A DNA stretch of 5,469 nucleotides from Synergistales bacterium (GTDB taxonomy: Bacteria > Synergistota > Synergistia > Synergistales > Aminobacteriaceae). The stretch covers positions 1-5,469 of the forward strand of contig BOCC01000131.1 of assembly GCA_026002715.1 (NCBI GenBank). The letters run 5' to 3'. The position numbers and the translations under genes were made by a program. Position 1 is the stretch's first letter. Each line of letters opens with the position of its first letter. Shown piece by piece: positions 1 to 5,469 of the stretch. The notes beneath the pieces are model-generated. The model was not told the origin of the DNA. It was given only the letters and a program-made list of their open reading frames with translations, and ran no database searches.

Positions 1-123
1 AAGTGCCTATTTACGGTCGAAACCGCATTCTTACATAACGTAGCCTCTGTCTCAAGGCTTAGGGTAGTCAATCCGAACTTATGATTTCTCACAAGCTCCG
101 CCGTTTAGGGCGGGGTTATTGAC
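1..123 (+). mobile_element. Probable right end of an IS200/IS605-type element (body lies outside the window)
   Basis: This stretch has no open frame of useful length on either strand; all three plus frames contain stops. It does contain a strong GC-rich hairpin at 94-117, followed at once by TTATTGAC (116-123), and a second weaker stem upstream (AGCCT 42-46 with AGGCT 55-59). A compact GC hairpin just before a short cleavage tetra- or pentanucleotide is how IS200/IS605 right ends are built, and in tnpB-bearing members this region also forms the 3' part of the omegaRNA. The plus-strand orientation puts the missing transposon body to the left of position 1. The end falls 7 nt beyond the topB stop codon, so the insertion spared that gene. 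The assignment rests on structure and general resemblance only; no protein remnant could be recognised. Confidence 0.45.
94..117 (+). repeat. GC-rich hairpin, likely transposon right-end structure
   Basis: The arms CTCCGCC (96-102) and GGCGGGG (109-115) pair with one G-T wobble around the loop GTTTAG. A-T and G-T pairs extend the stem to 94/117. No T-run follows on either strand (plus: TTATTGAC; minus: CTTGTGAG), so it is a poor intrinsic terminator and fits a transposon end better. It may still hinder read-through past topB. Confidence 0.6.
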
Positions 124-130
124 CAGCCCA

Positions 131-2296
131 TCAGTCCTTTCGTTCCCCCGGTTTCTTGGCTTTCTCAACAGGCTTCCCATTCTCATCTTTTAGTATCTGA
201 TCGCACGTGCCACATCTCCAGTATGTCCCGTACTGTCCAAGTTTCGACTTTGCCGTGCCTCCGCAAACCGGGCACACGGACTCTCTCGACACAAACGGTT
301 TTCCTTTGTCGTCGTCAAATGTCACCTTGCAGTTCTGGTTCTGGCACCCCCAAAAAACCCCGTTCTTGCCCTTGATTTTTCGCATCGCGCCGCCGCATTT
401 TGGACACTTCTCGGTGCCCTTTACCCCGCCACCCATGCCGGAAAACGACTTCATATCCGCCGTGTTTTTCACTATTGCCGCAATTTTATCGATTACACCA
501 GAAAGAAATTTATCAACGGTACTCCCTGATTTCTCAATTTCTCCAATTTCCTTCTCCCACAGCGCCGTCATATCCGGATAGGCGAGGATCTTCGCTGGTT
601 CTATCCCATTTTCCAAAACAGAGATTAAGGTTTTGCCAGTATCTGTAGAGTGAATCTCCTTTTTCCTGCGTTCAAGGAACCCGTTGGCGAGCAATTTTTC
701 AACGATTGTGTACTGCGTAGCTGATGTACCGATACCGTCCACTTCGCGAAGTTGCTTGGCGATCTCCGGGGCTTTGACATACTGATGGATATTGGACATG
801 GCTTTTACCAATGTACCGTCGTTATAGGGCTTTGGCGGCTTCGTTTTTTTATCCTGTATAGAACCGTCTGTGATAACGCCTGTATCGCCTACGGCGACAC
901 GCGGAATAACCGCTGTTTCATCCTGTTCGTCAGCGTCGTCGTCAGGGTCTTTTTTCTCCGCCCTATCCCAATGTTTCCAGCCCTCTTCGGTAACGTCGCG
1001 CCCTATCGCGCAAAATAGTTCCGGTCCGCATAAAAATTCAACGACAATACTGTGGTACTTGTAAATAGGCATAAACTGCATCAGGTATCTGACACAAATC
1101 ATTTCGTAGACCTTCATTTCGATTTCCGAAAGACCGGATGGTTTCTTGCCCGTTGGAGTTATGGCGTAATGCTCCGCGACTTTCGAGTCGTCAAATGCCT
1201 TGCTCTTTCTCTTAAGATCGACCGACTTGTGAACTGACTCGGCGTACTGCGGAAACGTGCCGGTAATTCCTTCGATAATATGTGCCGCGTTTGCGTGATG
1301 GGACTCTGGAAGATACTGACAGTCTGACCTTGGATAACTCACCACTTGTTTTTCATAAAGATTCTGTACCGTGTCCAGAGTGTTCTTTAGCGTCAGCCCC
1401 AGTTTTTTATTGGCCTGAACCTGTAAGTCGGAAAGTCTGTAGGGCAACGGAGGTGATTCCGATTTTTCCTTTCTTTCATATTTACTGATTTTAGCAGGTT
1501 TGCCTTTTATATCTTGCAGTAATTTCTCAGCGATGGATTTATCGGCAAGGTATCCTTCTTCCAACTGGGTTGTCTTAGAATTGGGCTGCCATATGCCGAG
1601 GATATTGCCCTTATCCGATAGGTTTATGTTGGCTTTAAGGACGTAATAGGGAATGGACTTGAAATTATCAATGATATTATCCCGCCGGACGACAAGACCG
1701 AGAGTCGGAGTCTGAACGCGTCCTATGGACAAAACCCCGTCATGTCCCACCCCCCTTGCTGCGATAGTGAAGTATCTAGTCGCGTTCATGCCGACAATCC
1801 AATCGGCGCGTTGTCTCGCTATAGCGGCATTTTTCAATCCCTGAAACGCGGCATTATCCTTCATCCCTTCAAAAGATTTGCGAATTGCTTCCGGAGTCAA
1901 GTCTTTTAGAAGGAGGCGAAGCGTCTTCCCCTTCCAACCAAAAAAATCTAAAAATTCGTCTACAAGTAATTGTCCCTCGCGATCAGGGTCCCCGGCGTTC
2001 ACAACCTCGCTTGTTTCTCTTAGCAATGACTTGACCGTCTGGATTATAGCCTTCGCGGACGGTTTTTGTTTTAGTTGCCATTCTTTGGGCACCATCGGTA
2101 AAGATTCTATATTCCACTTGCTCCATTCGTCGCAATAGTCATCCGGCTTGAGTTGCTCAAGAACATGGCCCAAAAGCCACGTTACGACATCGCCATTTTT
2201 GCATTTAAAATAACCCACTTCTTTCTTTGCGCCGCTATCTATCGCCGAAACAATAGCGCGGGCCAGACTCGGCTTTTCAGCTATGATAAGTCTCAT
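131..2296 (-). CDS. topB: DNA topoisomerase III, plasmid/TraE type (type IA), 721 aa
   Basis: Type IA topoisomerase: it cuts one DNA strand through a 5'-phosphotyrosine link, passes another strand and reseals, and so decatenates replication and recombination intermediates. The TOPRIM domain spans about residues 1-150, with the catalytic glutamate in IIAEKPS (E7) and the metal-binding acidic cluster in AGDPDREGQ (D103, D105, E107). The family motif SIGRVQTPT lies near 190-198. The active-site tyrosine is Y321 in SYPRSDCQYLP, the TopB rather than TopA form of the motif. An acidic stretch (about 447-461) precedes the rest of the cleavage domain. The C-terminus has two four-cysteine zinc ribbons, C631/C634/C651/C656 and C675/C678/C695/C698. 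At 721 aa it is longer than E. coli TopB (about 650) and close to RP4 TraE, and its place after traF supports a plasmid role. It starts at ATG with GAGGGA 9 nt upstream, ends in TGA, and appears intact. Confidence 0.95.
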   Translation of the reverse strand: MRLIIAEKPSLARAIVSAIDSGAKKEVGYFKCKNGDVVTWLLGHVLEQLKPDDYCDEWSKWNIESLPMVPKEWQLKQKPSAKAIIQTVKSLLRETSEVVNAGDPDREGQLLVDEFLDFFGWKGKTLRLLLKDLTPEAIRKSFEGMKDNAAFQGLKNAAIARQRADWIVGMNATRYFTIAARGVGHDGVLSIGRVQTPTLGLVVRRDNIIDNFKSIPYYVLKANINLSDKGNILGIWQPNSKTTQLEEGYLADKSIAEKLLQDIKGKPAKISKYERKEKSESPPLPYRLSDLQVQANKKLGLTLKNTLDTVQNLYEKQVVSYPRSDCQYLPESHHANAAHIIEGITGTFPQYAESVHKSVDLKRKSKAFDDSKVAEHYAITPTGKKPSGLSEIEMKVYEMICVRYLMQFMPIYKYHSIVVEFLCGPELFCAIGRDVTEEGWKHWDRAEKKDPDDDADEQDETAVIPRVAVGDTGVITDGSIQDKKTKPPKPYNDGTLVKAMSNIHQYVKAPEIAKQLREVDGIGTSATQYTIVEKLLANGFLERRKKEIHSTDTGKTLISVLENGIEPAKILAYPDMTALWEKEIGEIEKSGSTVDKFLSGVIDKIAAIVKNTADMKSFSGMGGGVKGTEKCPKCGGAMRKIKGKNGVFWGCQNQNCKVTFDDDKGKPFVSRESVCPVCGGTAKSKLGQYGTYWRCGTCDQILKDENGKPVEKAKKPGERKD

Positions 2297-2305
2297 CCTT
2301 ATATA

Positions 2306-2311
2306 TCCCTC
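2306..2311 (-). promoter_or_regulatory. Ribosome binding site of topB
   Basis: On the minus strand GAGGGA lies 9 nt before the ATG at 2296. This supports the chosen start, at which the TOPRIM domain begins MRLIIAEKPS without extra residues. It sits within the 38-nt gap after traF, so topB has its own ribosome entry within the likely operon. Confidence 0.6.
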
Positions 2312-2334
2312 TTTTTTCTAAGATTTAAGAACCT

Positions 2335-2823
2335 TCAAAATATCGGAACGGCCTTTGCAATAATGGCCTCACGCTTGACTGGGCCGAAGTATCGTGAATC
2401 AAAACCTGTTTTTTTATCGGAAATCAACCAATATTCATCGTTGCCTAACTTCGCGGGAAGTGTATAAACCGGCAGGGAGGAACCGTTTTTGTCTGTCGAT
2501 AATATAATTACGTCAACATCCTCCTCCACTGTGTCGCCCGGTAAAGCAAAAACCTGTTTTAGCATAGGTATCCTTCCGCCAAAATAAACGCTTCTTGCTT
2601 TTTCATCAAACTTTTCTGTGTTTATCGTTTGTCGCAAAACAGTGACATATTCGCCTCGCTTAATTACGTCATTTTCGTTTATCTCATGTATAATCCACAA
2701 TATTTGCGGAAGTGAAGCTGTAACGTTTACGCGTATCCCAACCCAGTATCCTAAAACTGACAGCAGCGACACAAAACACAAAACAAGAAGAAAGCGAGCT
2801 CCAAACTTCCATGTTTTCCTCAT
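2335..2823 (-). CDS. traF: TraF-like conjugative transfer signal peptidase (S26 family), 162 aa
   Basis: Membrane-anchored serine peptidase of the S26C/TraF family, which in RP4-type systems matures and cyclises the pilin subunit TrbC. One hydrophobic segment (about residues 11-30) anchors the N-terminus, leaving the catalytic part in the periplasm. The candidate nucleophile is S37 in TASLP and the general base is K89 in MLKQVFALPGD. From memory these are the same numbers as the catalytic Ser and Lys of RP4 TraF. The C-terminal hallmark DSRYFGPV follows at 142-149. One oddity is that the residue two after the SLP proline, usually Gly (SxPxG), is Ile here (SLPQI). A TTG at 2829 could extend the N-terminus by two residues; I prefer the ATG at 2823, 16 nt after the trbI stop, although the ribosome site is weak in both cases. 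It ends in TGA. Function is assigned by family; the pilin substrate is not in the window. Confidence 0.9.
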   Translation of the reverse strand: MRKTWKFGARFLLVLCFVSLLSVLGYWVGIRVNVTASLPQILWIIHEINENDVIKRGEYVTVLRQTINTEKFDEKARSVYFGGRIPMLKQVFALPGDTVEEDVDVIILSTDKNGSSLPVYTLPAKLGNDEYWLISDKKTGFDSRYFGPVKREAIIAKAVPIF

Positions 2824-2839
2824 TATCAAGTCTCACAGA

Positions 2840-4174
2840 TTATTTCTTTGTTTTGTGCGCCCATGCTTCGGGAAAAATGATGTCCTGGGCGATAAAAATA
2901 TTGAACCTTGTACCTGGACGAATTTTTATTGTCGGTTGTATGTTTGATGCCTTCTCCACCAGCCTTGATCCCACGTCGATAGCAGTTTGTGCGGCGCTTT
3001 CAGTTAGAATTTGTCCTGGAGTCCGTTTTGTCGTCTCTGAAGTGACTCCGTTTGTCACAGTGGTGGTTGTATTGCCGTTGCTCGCAATATCAGCCCCAGC
3101 GACAAAAGCCGACGCGACCAGCGCTGTGCCGAAAACCCGTCCCCAGTGTTCATCTACTCGCCCTGACATGCCTGCGTATCCAGCCCTGTCCATTCCCTGA
3201 CTCCCCGCTATATTCAAAGATGTCCCGTCCGGAGCGATAATACGGTTCCAAACAACCACCACCCGTTTTTGAGCATATGAAATATTGGAGTCATAAACCC
3301 CTAAAATTCTTGACCCCTTCGGGATCAAGACGTTTCCTCCGGTGGCGGTGTCGTAGACGTGCTCGGAAACCTGTCCCATAACCTGTCCCGGCAAATCCGA
3401 GTTGAGTCCCGATATCATAATTCCTGGGATCATAGTCCCAGCCTTGATCTCAAGGGGAAACTGCTGAGGCATTGGGAAATTAGTTGAATACTCCTGCGGG
3501 GTGATTCCTTTCCCCTGCGAATACAGAAAATCGAATTTACCCTGTTGATTATTCTGATCGCCCTGCCCTCCCGCGCCCAATAACCCCTGCAACCCCCCGC
3601 CGCCGCTTCCGCCCCTATTCGAACCGGCGAGCAAGCTGTTTATGGCGTTTATGTCGATACCTGAATCTTCCATTCTTTGTATACCGCCGCTGCTTTGGCT
3701 TCTCGCGTCCCGATCTCCCTGTGCCTCCTGTTCAAACCCCTCGACCTTAGACGAAGTTTGAAGAGCTATAACTTTGTTGGTACGCAATTGTTTTCCGATT
3801 GCTACAAGTTCTTGTTCTGGAACTTTGATGGCAACTGGTGCGGGTTGAGGCTTTTGATAAACCCGCACAATTTGAGTTTTTGGTGCTGACGGCGGTTGAT
3901 CTGCGGATTTTTCGATCATAGCTGGCGGCAGAGGAAGCAGACTTGCTCTGTCTTTTTGTAAGTTCATTATAAATTGGTCCAGCCCGACGCTTTCAGAAGG
4001 GTTCCTTGAAATCTTATCGTCGTCTGTTTTTCTTGTCGGTTTTTGCTCCTCATAAAAATTAGGAATAATAAAAAACAGGGCAAGAATAACGGCCATAAAA
4101 AATAAGGTGATAGTTATAGCCCTGCTGTTTAAAAACCTCGTGTTTTTCTCTTCCTGAACGACATTATCAGCCAT
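2840..4174 (-). CDS. trbI: TrbI/VirB10-family type IV secretion channel protein, 444 aa
   Basis: Core component of the conjugative type IV secretion channel that spans from the inner membrane to the outer membrane and links energy-supplying ATPases to the outer pore. A short cytoplasmic N-terminus (1-17) leads into one transmembrane helix (about 18-41). A periplasmic linker follows, proline-rich at about 79-115 and Gly/Asn/Gln-rich at 184-212. The conserved C-terminal TrbI/VirB10 beta-barrel domain runs from about 240 to 437. It includes IKAGTMIPGIMISGLNSDLPG near 243-263, NVLIPKGSRILGVY near 281-294 and VVVVWNRIIAPDG near 305-317. The stretch around 341-362 fits the position of the outer-membrane antenna helices. 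Length is typical of the family. The start is the ATG at 4174; a weak AGCAGG lies upstream and no strong ribosome site is visible. It ends in TAA and is followed closely by traF. Its usual upstream partner (trbG/virB9) is absent and is replaced by mobile DNA. Confidence 0.95.
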   Translation of the reverse strand: MADNVVQEEKNTRFLNSRAITITLFFMAVILALFFIIPNFYEEQKPTRKTDDDKISRNPSESVGLDQFIMNLQKDRASLLPLPPAMIEKSADQPPSAPKTQIVRVYQKPQPAPVAIKVPEQELVAIGKQLRTNKVIALQTSSKVEGFEQEAQGDRDARSQSSGGIQRMEDSGIDINAINSLLAGSNRGGSGGGGLQGLLGAGGQGDQNNQQGKFDFLYSQGKGITPQEYSTNFPMPQQFPLEIKAGTMIPGIMISGLNSDLPGQVMGQVSEHVYDTATGGNVLIPKGSRILGVYDSNISYAQKRVVVVWNRIIAPDGTSLNIAGSQGMDRAGYAGMSGRVDEHWGRVFGTALVASAFVAGADIASNGNTTTTVTNGVTSETTKRTPGQILTESAAQTAIDVGSRLVEKASNIQPTIKIRPGTRFNIFIAQDIIFPEAWAHKTKK

Positions 4175-4223
4175 AATCTATACAACCTGCTACTAAAACT
4201 GTAGTACAAAGGGTTAATCCATA

Positions 4224-4262
4224 TTACAGTTCAGATTTTTCCTCTTTCTTCGTATCCTCTTT
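4224..4262 (-). pseudogene. Possible 12-codon C-terminal tail of an upstream gene cut by insertion
   Basis: Reading the minus strand from the edge of the inverted-repeat element gives KEDTKKEEKSEL followed by TAA, 49 nt before the trbI start. Charged, lysine/glutamate-rich ends are common on secretion-channel proteins, and a trbG- or trbH-like gene would be expected here. The frame is closed by a TGA inside the inverted repeat itself (4266-4268), so if this was coding it was severed at that junction. The stretch is short and A-rich enough to arise by chance, hence the low confidence. The gene identity is unknown. Confidence 0.2.
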
Positions 4263-4280
4263 AGGTCACCTCTAAAAACC
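4263..4280 (+). repeat. Left 18-bp terminal inverted repeat
   Basis: AGGTCACCTCTAAAAACC is the exact reverse complement of 4347-4364. The match stops at both edges: 4262 against 4365, and 4281 against 4346, do not pair. Confidence 0.85.
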
Positions 4281-4346
4281 TATTTTTCAAAAAATAAACC
4301 CTGCTATTTTACTGGTTTTACGTTATGTCAAAAATCGAAAACAGGG

Positions 4347-4364
4347 GGTTTTTAGAGGTGACCT
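4347..4364 (-). repeat. Right 18-bp terminal inverted repeat
   Basis: GGTTTTTAGAGGTGACCT is the exact inverted copy of 4263-4280. Just beyond it come the flanking TTT and the tnpB 3' hairpin, so the element abuts the IS200/IS605-type right end with only a few bases between. Confidence 0.85.
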
Positions 4365-4520
4365 TTTGTTGGGCTTTCGCCCAACTACTTGAGTTTATAT
4401 GATACTCCGGAGGCTTAAATTCCCGTGTAGCCCACGGTACATAGCGTTACGCTACTTTGTAATGTGCGCAATGCTTTAAGTTAATCGCCGCGTTTAGGTC
4501 TCTGTCTATCTTAAGCCCGC
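4365..4520 (-). ncRNA. Candidate omegaRNA and right end of the tnpB element
   Basis: In tnpB-bearing IS200/IS605 elements the guide RNA overlaps the 3' end of tnpB and runs to the right end of the transposon. Downstream of the tnpB stop the minus strand folds plausibly. A hairpin CCGTG-GGCTA-CACGG (4437-4423) has a loop whose GGCT can pair with AGCC just downstream (4415-4412), forming a small pseudoknot of the kind seen in these RNAs. A palindrome CTCCGGAG (4405-4412) follows, then a 7-bp hairpin GTTGGGC-GAAA-GCCCAAC (4385-4368), probably the right-end stem. The upstream limit (within the tnpB coding end) and the exact 3' cleavage point cannot be set from sequence alone; the end near 4365 is a guess. 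A guide, if present, would continue into the adjacent inverted repeat. Confidence 0.45.
4368..4385 (-). repeat. Perfect 7-bp hairpin with GAAA tetraloop
   Basis: Minus-strand GTTGGGC pairs exactly with GCCCAAC around GAAA, a stable GNRA loop. AAAA rather than T-rich sequence follows on the minus strand, so it is not a standard intrinsic terminator. Its distance from the tnpB stop fits a right-end stem recognised by a Y1 transposase. Confidence 0.7.
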
Positions 4521-5379
4521 AAGCAGGGCAGATGTAAACTCTGTCGGATAAGTTCAAGTCTTTCTTCTTTGCTCCACATTCGGAACATATTTTCGATGAA
4601 GGATAGACTCTGTTTGCTATTCTCAGTTCGATGCCAAACTGAAGGCATTTTTCTGTCAACTTTGACCGAAAATAGTAAAAGTTCTGCTGTGCGATAGCCT
4701 TGGACAGATGGCGATTTTTCATCATGCCTTGAATGTTCAGGTCTTCAATCGTTATGGACGCCGGTTTGGTTTTCACCAGAGATGAAACGATTTTTTTAAT
4801 GTAGTCTTTACGGATACATTCAAGTTTATGAAATATTTTCTGAACTTTAGTCCTTTGTTTGTCACAGTTCGTAGATTCAGTAGCAGTTGTCACCTTCTTT
4901 CTGTGTATGATTTTTCGAGAGAATCTACGCTGTTCTCTCTTTAAGCGTTTGTTCAGTCTCCTGACGCGTTTGCTTTTGTTGATGTTTGTAAAAATCCTGC
5001 CTGTACTTATAACGGCAAATTCTTTAACGCCAAGGTCGATGCCAAGGTTGTCACCTGTGGATTATATCGGTGTAATATCAGGAATATCTACAGTGCAGGA
5101 AACATAAAATCTTTTTGCGATTGTCTTGATTGTTACGCCGGTTACTGTAGTACCGACAGGGATATATCCGAATTCTTTCAAGCGTACAAAGCCAAGTGTC
5201 GGTATCTTGATGCGATGTCGTTCTACTTCTATGTCTTTTGGATTGTTGCGCGGAAAATATACGCCGGTTTTAGATAAGTGTTTTTTCTTGAACCGTGGAA
5301 ATCCGCGTTCTCCACTCAGGAATTGTTGATACGCATTGTGAGCGTTCATCCTGTTTTTAGGCTCAAGAGACCTCGGCAT
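4447..5379 (-). pseudogene. tnpB: TnpB (IS200/IS605 RNA-guided nuclease), N-terminally incomplete with one internal stop
   Basis: TnpB is the RuvC-type, omegaRNA-guided DNA nuclease of IS200/IS605-superfamily transposons and an ancestor of Cas12. Codons are counted from the ATG at 5379. The wedge-region motif GERGFPRFKKKH lies near 23-34. An in-frame TAA stands at codon 106 (5062-5064). After it, still in the same frame, come RuvC-I GIDLG with D115, a basic helical stretch (about 130-160), RuvC-II ITIEDLN with E212, the zinc finger C265/C268 and C284/C287, and RuvC-III DRDLNAAINL (about 292-301). The protein ends at TAA. The total of about 310 codons is short of the usual 370-410, and the missing part is the N-terminal beta-barrel portion. 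Upstream of 5379 the frame has stops at 5419-5424. A GTG at 4893 could restart a C-terminal piece, but without RuvC-I. No tnpA is seen. It is probably inactive unless the stop is read through or is a sequencing error. Confidence 0.85.
5062..5064 (-). other. In-frame TAA interrupting tnpB
   Basis: The codon lies between the segment ending DIPDITPI and the segment beginning STGDNLGIDLG, the normal linker between the wedge region and RuvC-I. Both flanks are in one frame with no insertion or deletion, so a single substitution (for example from CAA, GAA or AAA) would explain it. Stop reassignment is unlikely, because TAA also ends trbI and this tnpB. Confidence 0.85.
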
Positions 5380-5391
5380 TTTATGCCGGGG
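5371..5391 (-). repeat. Hairpin overlapping the apparent tnpB start
   Basis: Minus-strand CCCCGGCAT and ATGCCGAGG pair over 9 bp (one G-T wobble) around a 3-nt loop, and the ATG at 5379 lies at the loop edge. No ribosome site lies at a suitable distance; an AGGAG sits about 35 nt upstream. It may be a remnant left-end hairpin of the transposon or a coincidence inside a decayed N-terminus. Positions 5392-5469 show no recognisable gene. One minus-strand frame there is open for 28 codons before a TAA within this hairpin, but it does not clearly match a TnpB N-terminus. Confidence 0.55.
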
Positions 5392-5469
5392 AGGAATGAG
5401 CCTTTCTCCTTTCTTGTTCTACTAAAATGGTCTTTCTTTTCTCAATCAGTTTAAGTTTCTTATAACTGA

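Larger units (their letters stand above)
4263..4364. mobile_element. 102-bp MITE-like element with perfect 18-bp terminal inverted repeats
   Basis: The two ends are exact inverted copies of 18 bp, beginning AGGTCACCTCT on the left and ending AGAGGTGACCT on the right, with 66 bp between them. TTT lies immediately outside both ends (4260-4262 and 4365-4367), as a 3-bp target duplication would, although T-runs are common nearby. The interior has no coding capacity and contains an AT palindrome, TATTTTT-CA-AAAAATA (4281-4296). Such short elements are usually mobilised in trans by a DDE transposase sharing the same ends; no such transposase is in the window and I do not assign a family. Alternatively, the repeat could be a large RNA stem at the end of tnpB transcription, but the loop is long for that. 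Confidence 0.55.

Noticed and set aside
94..117. Intrinsic terminator for topB
   Set aside because: The hairpin is strong, but neither strand has a T-run after it.
207..1488. Several plus-strand open frames of 61-124 codons
   Set aside because: They lie opposite the well-supported topB gene, have no family-like motifs and no convincing ribosome sites; they are antisense shadows.
2827..2829. TTG start for traF
   Set aside because: It adds only two residues and the ATG at 2823 fits the family N-terminus better; neither has a strong ribosome site to decide it.
2153..3889. Plus-strand open frames opposite topB, traF and trbI
   Set aside because: Their translations show no recognisable domain, while the minus strand holds full-length conserved proteins across the same region.
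4194..4262. Sigma70-like promoter before trbI (TAATAT on the minus strand)
   Set aside because: No acceptable -35 box at proper spacing; AT-rich DNA gives such hexamers by chance.
4447..4893. Separate 148-aa transposase gene starting at GTG 4893
   Set aside because: The same frame continues upstream to the 5062 stop and encodes RuvC-I and the basic helix, so this is the C-terminal part of one interrupted tnpB.
5062..5064. TAA reassigned to an amino acid in this host
   Set aside because: TAA also terminates trbI and tnpB at their natural ends, and topB and traF end in TGA, so a standard code fits.
1..5469. CRISPR array, tRNA or rRNA genes
   Set aside because: No regularly spaced direct repeats and no tRNA- or rRNA-like segments were seen.

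Overview
The window carries a short block of conjugative-transfer genes, all read on the minus strand, with remnants of transposable elements at both ends. The host cannot be named from this sequence. A TrbI/VirB10-type channel protein, a TraF-type pilin peptidase and a plasmid-type topoisomerase III point to a conjugative plasmid or integrated conjugative element of a bacterium with an outer membrane. Base composition is moderate and the codon choice of the three transfer genes looks similar.

Layout from right to left, which is the direction of transcription. Positions 5469-4447 hold a TnpB gene of the IS200/IS605 superfamily. It lacks its usual N-terminus and carries one in-frame TAA, although the RuvC acidic residues and the zinc finger are all still present. 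Positions 4446-4365 hold the structured 3' flank of tnpB: a small pseudoknot-like fold and a GAAA-loop hairpin, as expected for an omegaRNA / right end. Positions 4364-4263 form a 102-bp element with perfect 18-bp inverted ends, flanked by TTT on both sides, which looks like a MITE. Positions 4262-4175 are the leader of trbI and may contain the last 12 codons of a gene cut off by these insertions. Next come trbI (4174-2840), traF (2823-2335) and a topB/traE-like gene (2296-131), spaced 16 and 38 nt apart and so probably one operon. Positions 1-123 carry a GC-rich hairpin followed by TTATTGAC on the plus strand. This resembles the right end of a second IS200/IS605-type element, inserted just past the topB stop.

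Functionally, TrbI would form the inner-to-outer-membrane scaffold of the type IV secretion channel. TraF would process the pilin subunit, and the topoisomerase III would resolve DNA intermediates during transfer or replication. From memory, the order traF then traE (topoisomerase) also occurs in the RP4 Tra1 region, whereas trbI lies in RP4 Tra2, so this locus appears to join parts of the two RP4 blocks. The genes expected upstream of trbI (trbG/virB9, trbF/virB8 and so on) are not in the window.

I found no convincing new system. The points most worth checking are the tnpB with a single stop and intact catalytic residues, the MITE placed so that the omegaRNA guide would read into its terminal repeat, and the bracketing of the transfer genes by two inward-facing IS605-type right ends.
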